From: Centroberyx gerrardi
Lineage: Eukaryota; Chordata; Actinopteri; Beryciformes; Berycidae
Direction of reading: 5' to 3'
DNA length: 64,000 nt
NCBI RefSeq assembly: GCF_048128805.1
Contig: NC_136002.1
Span: forward strand, 28,355,662-28,419,661
Shown here: positions 44,540 to 56,925 of the stretch, in pieces
Numbering within the stretch: position 1 is the stretch's first letter
How the letters are laid out: each line of letters starts with the position of its first letter
The notes under the pieces: generated by a model
Told to the model about the DNA's origin: nothing
What the model saw: only the letters and a program-made list of their open reading frames with translations
Database searches by the model: none
Position numbers and translations under genes: made by a program

Positions 44540-47500
44540 GTGCGAGTTTTTCTAACACTCATCTGGTTTGTATTCATTCAAAAAAATGCACCCATGGATA
44601 TTTAAACCAAACACTGTGAGAACCTGTTTGTCAGGTACTTAACACAGAGATCACTATCCAGCCTACAAACATGGTGTCATCCAACACTGTTGAAGTTTGT
44701 TGCATATATACTTGGTTTTGTAGGAAAAGAATATAGAAATCTGGAATAAAGGAATAAAAAGGGAGCTAACAAAAGTGAAATGTCAGAAAAGTGAAATAAC
44801 AAAAGGCTTGTCCTCAATAAAATTATGTTATATAAAAGGATATAAAAGGATGGAATAAAAGGATGTTAATTCATTTTTCACCTCAGAGCCTCAAATGAAA
44901 GATGGAAGTTGAGGTCTTAAATTCATGCCAGGACTGTTTCGGTTTGACTGGAGAAGTGGTTTGTGTTGTTAGTGTCGGTCGACTGTCTCACCGACTTGAC
45001 GGAGGCCCGCGTTGTGTTTTATCATGTTATCAAGCTGGGGATCAGGAACAAGAGCGGGTCACGTTACTCCATTCTCACAGGAAATGTCTTAAGAGCTTAA
45101 AATTGTTTGCAATGCCTGAGGGTTACTCTCATTGCCACAGGTGTTACTGTTATCTCAGTGATTTACATTTACACTTTGGCAATTAGCTGATGCTCTCACT
45201 GTAAAACGTGTACAACAATGGAGTAAAGACAGAGGTTGATTACACTACGTTCAACAAATCAAATCTATACTGATTCTTGATATTTAAAGGCTTCTTGTCC
45301 AACTTGATGAGGCTGCTGAATTTTCAACAGTGTCTAATAACTTGTGTCACAAACTGGCTCAGGGAATGTGACTTAAAACAAACATAATTTATTAAAACTA
45401 AGGTTAACACAAATTAACAATGGCGTGTGTAGATCAGCATGGTCAGCAATGCAAGCAGTGCATGGATGTGTGGTTGATGTGCTGTGGCGGTGTTGAAGGC
45501 GCAAACCAAAAGGGAAGCGATGCCAAGTGGATGTCAGCTGTAGAAAGGGAGCGACAAAGTGAACACATGGGCCAGTTTATATAGTCCAAGGGCCCAGGTG
45601 AGCTTCAGCTGACGACCCTCCACTGTCAATCAATTGTCTGCTGAGGTTGGCCAGGACAGCCTCCAAGACAGTGGGAGGGGCATCACACCCCCCCTCTTAA
45701 GAACAAGGTTCCACCTTGACATCTGAAAACCAAGACAAAGTCAATATACCAAAAAGAAAATCTAAGACAATACAATAGGCTTGTAAGACAAGAAAAAAAT
45801 AACATTCCCCGATTTAACTTGTGGTCTTTACCAAGTGTCCCCATTACCCTGGAATGGATATCACAAACTACCATACAATAACCAATACCGCCAACCACTG
45901 CCATCCATCTTACCAGATCCAATCCCAGCAACCTTGGATCCAGGGGAGCAATTTAAGGATGGGAAGCGGCTAGCAAAACAGAGGCAAGTGAATTGACAAG
46001 TAAATAGTCACATGACAAAACTGGTGCTTAGTTGCATGGCTTTTTCTGCATGATAAATATCCAGAAGAATACAATGTAAAACAGTACCCACCTCAAAATG
46101 CAGATCTGGTTTTTGCAGGAACATAGGAAAGCAAGGAAGTGAGGAAGTGAGAAGTGAGGAGTATGGTCAGCAGGAAAGTACGTTCAACCGCTGACCCCAA
46201 GTACACATCAAAATGTTGATCTCAAAACGAGCACCAAAGCTCATCAGTGGTGTCTAACACATGGTCTGGACAAAGCAAACTCATGATGCTCTGTCTTCAC
46301 AAACTTCCAGCTACCAAATACTTACCTTAAATTCCAAACAAATGGGTCTGCAAACGAAACAACTTGGGGACAAATGCCGCTCCCTTCAGACATCCACCAA
46401 AAACATACACCACAAAAGTAACCAAAGTAACCTGCCTAAACAACAGAACAAAAATCTCTTGCGTGATGCTCCCAAAAATCTTACCCACAATGCTAAATAC
46501 CAAAGTTTACTTTAATCACACTGCTAAAAAGCACCTAAACTCAATTTAGCATACAAACCACAAGGGTCACAAGCCACAGTAGTCACCAATATACCAATCA
46601 ACAATTCCACATCTGTCACACTAAGGCTAGGTTGAACCTTTACCAAAACCAGTTTGTATCCCGGACGAGCCCCGATTTGTCACAAACTGGCTCAGGGAAT
46701 GTGACAAGGAGGGAGTCCACGCAAGAGGTTTTACTTAAAACAAACATAATTTATTAAAACTAAGGTTAACACAAATTAACAACGGAGTGTGTAGATCAGC
46801 ATGGTCTTTGAGAATTGAGAATTATAGATATGCAAAGGTTTTATTTACTTTATGGCTCCTGCCCCAGAAGCGTAGTACAGTAGGAAGGATATGTAGTTTT
46901 GTTTGGCTACCTGTCACAGAAATATTGTTTAGGGGAAGGGTGTCATCTTTATAAAGAGCCCTCCCTGGTCTTGATGTTACTTTGAAGTTTGGGTTGGATC
47001 AGGTCTGCCTGGCCTGGGAGTGCAGGTCAGACATTAGCTGATCTAACATTTTACTATTTGTTTGCATTTCCGTCACCCAGCATCACTGTATTTTGTAATT
47101 TGCACTTGTCATATCTGAAAAGACCATTTTGTAATTTGTAAATGGCACTTTTGAGGACAGTGTGTTGAATTGGTGAAATACCGAAATACTTACTTTCATT
47201 TCACAAATCTATTTCCCTGTATAAAGCTACTTGAAGAACTCATTAGGCTACCATAATATGAGATACATGAGATTGAGATTAATGATATTATCTAATAATA
47301 TTTAGAATTATTTAAAAGAACATGAGCCAATTAATCTGCAAGAGTAGATGGTACAGGATGCCCAGTTCAAATGATTTCTCTATACTTTCTCTTTAGCTTC
47401 AAGTCATGAAACAAAAACAGACACTTTCTATATGGGCAGAAGATATTTAACACATCTGGCTTCAAATTTACTCCACTGTCCACCAGGATTTTGATTGTTT

Positions 47501-48680
47501 GTGAATGTTCAGATGTTTGCTCTATCTTTTGAAAATGAAGGGTTTTGACTTCAAAATGCTACATATCCATTTTGATAAAAAAAAAAAATGCTGCTTGGAA
47601 GTCATAAACACAGATGATTCAATACTCAAAAACAGAACTAATTTGTAAGCAAAAGTCTTAAGACGACTAACTTTAGTGATGGTGATAAAATGTTTTACTT
47701 TCATGCCAGCAATCATTTTGTAAAAGCAGGTGACAGTTTTTTTCAAATAGTGGCCATCTCATTTTTGGAATAAATCTCTTCACCTACAAGCCTGTAATCT
47801 CAAAATACATTTGTTGCCTCCAGTCATAAGCAATTTGTTAATTAATTCCTTATGTATTCCTTATGTATGTGTGATTTAGAAGAAGATAGCTTTGTTGTGC
47901 TTTCTGTCCCTGTCTTTGGGGACATGCTGCTCCCTAGTGGCGTTTTGCCTTCATGCACAACTCTGCCGTGTCACGGTCAGGGAAGTAAGTCTATCTAATG
48001 CTGAAACTATGACAAGCATCACAAAAATATTTATGATGGAATTTAAAAAACAAAAATCCATAAATGTTTATCTTATGACAGCAGTTACAGGAAATGACTT
48101 TGGCTTTACAGAAACGCATCTTGATGAGTGAATAATTGTGTTTTTAATGACATGGAAACGCTATAAGCATTAGCACTGTGTTGTTATGCCGACTGTCTTC
48201 AGTGCAAGGACAGCCATCTGGACAGTCTGCTCACATGGCAATGGAAGAGAATTTAGATGTTCATTTGTAAAGGGAAAGTGGTTTATTTGCTCCACAAAGT
48301 CTGATAGATGAATAATGGAATCAGCAGTGACCAGTTTAGAGCTGATGCAGTACATTAAATTTCGGTGATTAAAAACAGTTAAACTGAATGAAGCATATGG
48401 CAGAGCCGATAAGTACTGTGCTCTGCTTGCTGACCACTTTATTACACACTTCATTACACAGGTTAGGCAAACAACACTTAAACAATACTGAAATTTTAAG
48501 CCAAATTCATTGTGCATGAAATGTACTTTGAGGATAATGGGGTGTTTTAGTTCACCAGGTCTGTCAATTATGAACAAAGTGTATATTATGTATGTATTGA
48601 CCCATGGAAGCCTAGCTGCCACGATGGAGCCAGATCACTGGGATCATAACGACATTATAAACTGATTTCCTGATCCCTGT
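44540..48680. other. Intergenic region with LTR-element fossil
   Basis: No host gene is recognised. The main content is the LTR-retroelement remnant at 45345-46806. Elsewhere the DNA is AT-rich; open frames are short and without family resemblance. Confidence 0.6.
45345..46806 (-). mobile_element. LTR retroelement fossil, non-autonomous
   Basis: Two direct copies starting tgtcacaaactggctcagg flank an interior of about 1 kb. Read on the minus strand, the 3' LTR is 45345-45687 (343 bases, TG...CA ends). A polypurine tract of A and G lies just inside it at 45688-45701. Inside the other LTR copy (46678-46806, incomplete) a primer-binding site at 46658-46675 resembles the complement of tRNA-Pro. 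The interior has no recognisable gag, pol or env frame, so it is non-autonomous and broken, with several breaks. The two LTR copies are very similar where they overlap, suggesting a relatively recent insertion. Ty3 or ERV class is not determined. Confidence 0.8.
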
Positions 48681-48725
48681 CCTCTCTGTGCTCCTCAGGG
48701 TCTGAGACAGAGGGCACGGTGTCCC

Positions 48726-49361
48726 ATGGCTCTGGAGGAGCTGGGCATCAGCCTGTCCATGATGGGCGTTGCCGGGACCATCCTGATCTGCGCTCTGCCC
48801 ATGTGGAAGGTGACGGCCTTCATCGGCACCCACCTGGTGGTGATGCAGGTGTTCTGGGAGGGCCTGTGGATGACCTGCGTCAACGAGTACACGGGTCAAA
48901 TGCAGTGCAAGATCTACGACGCCCTGCTGGACCTGTCGCCGGACCTCCAGGCGGCCCGCGGCCTCATCTGCATCAGCCTGGTGCTGGGCTGCCTGGGGTT
49001 CCTCATCTTCCTGCTGGGGGCGCGCTGCACCAACTGCCTGAGCCACCCGCGGGTCAAGGCCCGGGTGGTGCTGAGCTCCGGGGTCATCTTCGGCGTGGCG
49101 GGCCTCACCACCGTGGTCGCCGTTTCCTGGACGGCCAACTCCATCATCAGTGACTTCCACAACCCGCGCGTCCCCGAGGTGCTGAAGAAGGAGCTGGGGG
49201 CGGCCATCTATATAGGCTTTGTGACCTCCGGGCTGCTGGCCTGTGGGGGGGCGGTGCTGTGCACCAGCTGCCCGCCGCAGAGGGCCAGGTACCCCTCCAG
49301 TGGGTACACACTGGCCAGGACACCCACAAACAGCGGCTACGCCATCAAGAACTATGTGTGA
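48726..49361 (+). CDS. Claudin, divergent cluster member
   Basis: Single-exon claudin of 211 residues with a shortened N-terminus (MALEELGISLSMMGVAG). Loop one: W27, GLW 46-48, C51 and C61, but with [20 protein letters not shown] where neighbours have C(V/M)[27 protein letters not shown] opens TM2; RCTNCLSHPRVKAR is the cytosolic loop; DFHNPRVPEVLKKELG is loop two, with a basic NPR in place of NPL. TM4 ends CTSCPPQR, and the tail YTLARTPTNSGYAIKNYV carries a PDZ ligand. The coding part is very GC-rich. AATAAA at 49454, only about 90 bases past the stop (another at 49808). It is intact and could not be tied to a numbered claudin. Confidence 0.94.
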   Translation: MALEELGISLSMMGVAGTILICALPMWKVTAFIGTHLVVMQVFWEGLWMTCVNEYTGQMQCKIYDALLDLSPDLQAARGLICISLVLGCLGFLIFLLGARCTNCLSHPRVKARVVLSSGVIFGVAGLTTVVAVSWTANSIISDFHNPRVPEVLKKELGAAIYIGFVTSGLLACGGAVLCTSCPPQRARYPSSGYTLARTPTNSGYAIKNYV

Positions 49362-49453
49362 AGGGAGCAGGTGGAAAACACACATCAGGCCAGGTGTTTG
49401 AATACTGAAAAGACATGATGTCAGAGTATCTGTTACCGCATTAAGATAAATGT

Positions 49454-49459
49454 AATAAA
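49454..49459 (+). terminator. Candidate poly(A) signal of claudin at 48726
   Basis: First AATAAA after the stop; a second lies at 49808-49813 and would give a longer 3' UTR. Which is used is unknown. Confidence 0.45.
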
Positions 49460-49469
49460 CGGTATGATA

Positions 49470-50416
49470 TAATATCATTGGCATGGATGTTATATTTAGC
49501 CTACTCAATGCATTCTCTGACCAATACAGCTTTAAGTAATTGACATTGATCTGAACATTCAAAATGGCTATCTGTCTAAATGAATTATCAAGTGGAATTC
49601 CCAGGTATCATGAAGAATTAATGTGTTGCCAATGTCCTAATAGGTTTTGAACTATAGAAATCCTGTTGTTGAATCTGCATATATTTTCCATCCAGTAGAA
49701 AAATGTGTTGTGTTTTAGTAACAATGTTTAGTCAAATTATAAAAAGAGTACATTTGTCACATTTCTAAAGGTTCATGTGCTTTTGTGATTTGCCTCAAGG
49801 AATTACGAATAAACATTTTAGTATAAACATGTGCCAGTTGCATCACTATTCTGCAATGAGAAAGGTTATGGCCTAGAATGAGTCTCATTGTTGTTTGGGA
49901 TAGCGTCACCACCCAGTAGCTCCACAGAGAACCCGAGAAGTGAGCTGCACTGGTATTGTGAAGACACACATCCCAATATCACAAAGAACTTGTGGCTCTT
50001 TAAATTGAGTTTCCTCTCATAAACAAGAGCCAGTGGCTGAAAAGTCAGAGCACAGTGGCATCTTTGTTTTGGTTTCTCAACAGAAACTGAGAGAAAGGGA
50101 TTGTTATGAAACCATGGCAGAGCAAACAGAGGGATTTCCCTTCTCCACCCAGCTGCGGAGTCGATCCACGCCTGCTTCTTTCCATGAATACCGGAGAACC
50201 GGATTTGCTTTCAACAGACATGCAAAAGAGTCACACACACATACACACACAAAGTTTTTTTCTCTCTCTCTATCTCTCTCTGACACACACACTCACTCGC
50301 TCACACATGCACGCACAGGCTAAAACAACACCCCACCCCTCTGCGCTCCGCTGCCAGCTGTTTCTGGTTAGGCAGCTCGGCCTGCAGTGAAGAGGAGGAG
50401 CGGGCAGGCCGGAGTC
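49470..50416. other. Spacer and leader with CA/TC simple repeats
   Basis: No gene. CA and TC/CA runs occur at 50226-50310. The last part, rich in GC from about 50330, is likely the promoter and leader of the claudin at 50417. Confidence 0.55.
50226..50310. repeat. Compound CA/TC simple repeat
   Basis: Alternating CA and TC dinucleotide runs with a poly-T break. Confidence 0.85.
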
Positions 50417-51088
50417 ATGGAGCGGTGGCTGGAGCTGGCTGCGTTCGGCCTGGCCGGGACAGGGTGGCTGTGTGCCATCCTGACGCGCTGCCTGGCCCTC
50501 TGGAAGGTGAGCGGCACCGTGGACAACACCACGGCCACTCTGCCCGCCTACTGGGACGGGGTATGGCTGGAATGGGACCACTGGGACTTAGCCCACGACG
50601 GCAGCCTGCACTGCTCCTTCTACCAGTCTCTCATGTCTCTGTCTGGAAGCTTCCGGACGTGGAGAGCCCTCATCATGGCAGCCATCGGGGCCGGGGCTTT
50701 TGCTGTGGTGATCGGCGCGGCGGGGGCTGTGTGGTTCCCCAAGCGCGGCCAGGTCAAAGTGGTTTCTGGTGCTCTCTTCGTTTTGTCCGGGATACTGATG
50801 CTGGTCCCCACCGTCTGGACGTGCCATCACACCAGCCAGCCGCTGGAGGGCGCCGTGCCGCTGCGGAGAGACTGGGGAGCCGCGCTGTACCTGGGATGGA
50901 TCTCCTTGGCTTTGATGCTGGCCGGAGGGGGGGTGCTCATGACCAGATGCCCCACCTTTGAGGAGCGCGAGGGGTCCGAGGAGAGGAGGAACCCTGATAC
51001 AGAAGAGGAGGGTAACCACCCGCTGAGCAGCATCCACAGGACTACATTCACACACAGCCAGTATGGACGGAGATCAGAGGCTCTCTGA
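50417..51088 (+). CDS. Highly divergent claudin lacking the first loop-one cysteine
   Basis: Open frame of 223 residues from the ATG at 50417 (MERWLELAAFG; TM1 starts at once, as in other claudins; no ATG lies further upstream in frame). Loop one keeps W29 and a GVW at 48-50. The expected cysteine three residues later is W53 (GVWLEWDHW), and the only cysteine left is C66, spaced further than usual. A sequon NTT at 37-39 lies in this loop. TM2, TM3 and TM4 are clear, but loop two is SQPLEGAVPLRRDWG, lacking NP, and carries its own cysteine (WTCHH). The tail is long, acidic (EEREGSEERRNPDTEEE) and ends RRSEAL, not a YV ligand. The frame is open, so probably functional, but its fold cannot use the standard disulfide. 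Confidence 0.82.
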   Translation: MERWLELAAFGLAGTGWLCAILTRCLALWKVSGTVDNTTATLPAYWDGVWLEWDHWDLAHDGSLHCSFYQSLMSLSGSFRTWRALIMAAIGAGAFAVVIGAAGAVWFPKRGQVKVVSGALFVLSGILMLVPTVWTCHHTSQPLEGAVPLRRDWGAALYLGWISLALMLAGGGVLMTRCPTFEEREGSEERRNPDTEEEGNHPLSSIHRTTFTHSQYGRRSEAL

Positions 51089-51099
51089 GGGGGTCCAGG

Positions 51100-53560
51100 C
51101 TCCTGCAGGACCCAGATGGGACTGTGATGTGTTTAGTGTGAGTGATCAAACTGCAAAAAATATGTGAAATGGGTGTGGATAGACTTAAAGATAGAGGTAG
51201 AAGTCTGGACATGTTGAGTAATGATGCACTGGCTAATTTATAGTGTTTAAAAAGCAGTAGGCCTAACACCAAAAAGCACATATAGAACTTACTTTTATTA
51301 ATAGGGACCTTTAATGGACTGACGTTTGCATCTCGTTTTGCTGTGTTTCTTACATTTCTATTACATTACATTTATTACATTTATACTGAACTTAACATAT
51401 AAAATTACCACATTGTCATACATGCAGAGATAACAGGAGAGAGCTGCTGCTCTGTTTACTGATCAGCACAGATTCGAAATGTAAATGTAATACTGAATAG
51501 GGCTGCATTTTATTAGGTTTTTTTGATACTGATAATTCTGATACTTTAAATTCAATTGCTTCAATGCTTTTATGGGTGTCTTTATTTTCTAAATAACATT
51601 TGTATACTGCTTTTGTAAACGCAATTAGACCATAATTGATTCCCTTAATACCCTACAAACTAGTAGAACCAATCCAACATGTTAAAGCCTTTTGATACCT
51701 TTTGATACATTATGATGCCTTATGACCTAATATTGATACCAAAAAGACTGTACAGCACTTGCCCTATATGAGAGTAATGACATTTGCTTAGTTTGTTGAG
51801 AGTGTCAAAAATGTTTACATCTGAGTGGAATTCATTTGAACAAATGGTATTGTGGAATAAAGCATCAAGCATGACTTGGATTACAAATTATTCATTAATA
51901 TATGTTTACAACAATCACTTGATTATGAAAATTCAAGTGGTTTTAATTGCCTATAACATGGACCTGTTGAGCATGACTACATGGCATGCAAAGACACAAA
52001 GAACACTTTTATGTTAATGAATAATCCAGATGGACCTCATTACTCAAACTGGTCAAAGCCTTTCTGGACATGATACACTAAAGGCAATTTGAGTTGCTAA
52101 GCAGAAATTTTGAAACCCCTTCCATTCATTTTCAGGATTTGCCTTTTAAAAGGAAGATGAATTGTGAGGGAAAAGTAGAAACAGCTGATGATAATTGTTT
52201 TTGTGGTTAAATGTGTAATCATGCAAATAAAATGGTGTGCTCAGAGATTCAGAAGGTTCCAGTGTTAGACAGGGGTATCAGATGAGGCTGGCCTCATCAG
52301 ACCCCTGTTTGCAGATCAATACCAGTGTTCAGAAGGTTATTCATTAGACTTTGACAGTCACTTTCCTGAATAAAGAATACTGAATCCAGAAGGTGCAATT
52401 TCACTTTGTCCTGTTCAATTTTACAATGGAAGTCAAAGGAGAAATCTGATGGGAAAAGCTCACAGAAATTTGCACTTTTTGTAGTTTTGCATGTAATGAT
52501 TGGATGATTACTTTCTATTTTCTTTGACTCCAGAAGGACTGAATGTTATCCATAAATGAATCACATATTCCATACTGTGCTTGAGTGTTGTGATTGAGAG
52601 TTGACCCTGCATCCTGAATTCCCATTAAGATGTAATGGACCTGTTTTTGGCTTTGTTACAAATAAAGATGATAATACAAACATTTTTAAAGTAAATCATT
52701 TCCCCAACACCCTCAATACAATTTGGGTAACACATAACATCAAATATTTAACAAACTGGTTTAAGTGGGGGCAATTCAACCCAAATTTAGAGAGGGGGTG
52801 AATACTTTTACAAACTGTTATTTGAATTTTATATTTTCAATTTCTTTTTACTTTTATAGAATGTTTTGCATAGAACTCAGAGACAAAAAATCCCAAATAA
52901 ATGCAATCTGAAATCTCTTTAGAGCCCAAGGTAATGTGCAACAAGTCAAAGAGGCTGATTAATCGTTTGAGCAACTGTCTATAAATTTTGCCTGGGATTA
53001 ACACAACACTGCAATGATGTGATACTTTGCAGGAATAACAGGGTCCTGCTATTAATCCTAACAGGCACTGACAGCACTGACTGCCCCTGTTAATAACAGA
53101 TGCTGTAGGGTGAAACAAGAATTTACCAGTCCACCATTTTTCTAGTTGAACTTGAACAAATCGCGGTTACTCTATTTCTCCCTGCTGGTTAAACAGTAGG
53201 GCTGCTATGTCAATTATGTACAACAAAGTCAGTAACCCTTCAAATTACAGGCCATTAACTATGCAGTAATGACTGGAAATAACTAAGTAATTTCCAAGTA
53301 AAATAGATGTAATAACTCATTATAACATTAGAATGACTGGTAACTACTAAGTAATATACAAGTAAAATGTGCAACTGGGTAGCACTGGTATCATGTAGAG
53401 GCAGACGTCTGTCTGTTGGGTTTGTGAATACACACAGGCTCTACATGTGCAGCTTACTATACCAGACAATGTGTGTCTGAGACAAATCACTCTGTACCAG
53501 TCGTTGTTAGCAAAATCACTGTGAATAAAACAAAAAGAAAATAGATGGTTAGATAGTTAA
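51100..53560. other. Intergenic spacer between claudins and sbds
   Basis: No gene is visible. It contains AT-rich unique DNA, an imperfect hairpin at 52270-52307 and, near 53290-53345, a segment that is repeated in inverse orientation inside sbds intron 4. Confidence 0.6.
53290..53345. repeat. Inverse copy of an sbds-intron repeat
   Basis: aagtaaaatagatgtaataa and the following ttagaatgactggtaac are near-identical to the reverse complement of 54425-54482. Both probably derive from one transposon family. Confidence 0.7.
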
Positions 53561-53563
53561 ATA

Positions 53564-53569
53564 TTTATT
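53564..53569 (-). terminator. Candidate poly(A) signal of sbds
   Basis: TTTATT (minus-strand AATAAA) about 510 bases past the sbds stop codon. Confidence 0.45.
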
Positions 53570-54076
53570 TGAGCACTCATTTCAATATGACAAAATATAA
53601 ATTATTGGGTTAAAGAAACTATCCATAAAATAGGGATATTAAGCATGATTACATGGCACACAGAGTAAAATGGAAGGCAAAAACAATTGCTGATGAGTAA
53701 TGCTGATGGTCCAGTGATACTAACTTAAAAACACCTAGCTTTTCTTTTTTTTTAGCTTTTTTTTTTTTAACCATGCTTTTCAGTGAATAAATGAATACAG
53801 GCCATCTGAACTACTAACTGACCTGCAGGTTAAGGTATAACTGCTCAAACTTCTTTTGAAATACATTCCTCCCTATAATTGCAAGTTGGGCAGAAGAAAA
53901 TAAATTCTTACAGAATCTTTTCAGTCAAAGAATTCCTTTATATATACAAAGGCTGGGAAACAGGAATGGCTATATTGGTATAAAATAGATCTTAAATATC
54001 AGTCTTTTAAATGAGTTTGCAGTTTGTGTGCCATGGTGGTGGCCTTTAGTGTGTTAAAGGGCTCTGGGTGGTTGGG

Positions 54077-56539
<2,463 letters not shown>

Positions 56540-56815
56540 CTACGCAGCTAGTTACAGGTAAATGTGAAATTGCTGTCAGATTACAACAGTCGTCGTTGTG
56601 CTGTGAGTGTTATAAATGAGTGTCCACTCTGAAACAGAGACATGAAACAAACGTTCCGCTCCGTTTTTCGATTCTATCCTCGGTTCCAACCTTTCAAATC
56701 AAAATAAATCGCTTTTTTGACGTGAAACAAGAAAATATTATTTAGCGTACTATGTCTTCGTTAAAAATAAAAAATACAGAGGAAAAAAGTACTCAAAGTC
56801 ACAAAAACACACAAA

Positions 56816-56834
56816 ACTACACTTCCCGGCATGC
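56816..56834 (+). promoter_or_regulatory. ZNF143/STAF-type motif in shared sbds-tyw1 promoter
   Basis: actacacttcccggcatgc closely follows the ACTACAnTTCCCAnnATGC motif bound by ZNF143 (often with THAP11) at many divergent vertebrate promoters. It lies between the divergent sbds and tyw1 start codons, 307 bases from the first and 91 bases before the favoured tyw1 ATG. Confidence 0.7.
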
Positions 56835-56925
56835 ACATCGGGCAAACAGGACAACAATATGGTTTCACACGGCAACAACTGCTGAAGACCTCTTTGACAC
56901 AAATATTAGTTTCGTTTTGCAAAAT

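Noticed and set aside
50387-50416. Upstream extension of the divergent claudin reading MKRRSGQAGV
   Set aside because: The extension would start at GTG. The first ATG is at 50417 and puts TM1 at the usual place.
52270-52307. Imperfect hairpin caggggt...acccctg
   Set aside because: Stem is short and interrupted; no neighbouring gene or terminator role can be supported.
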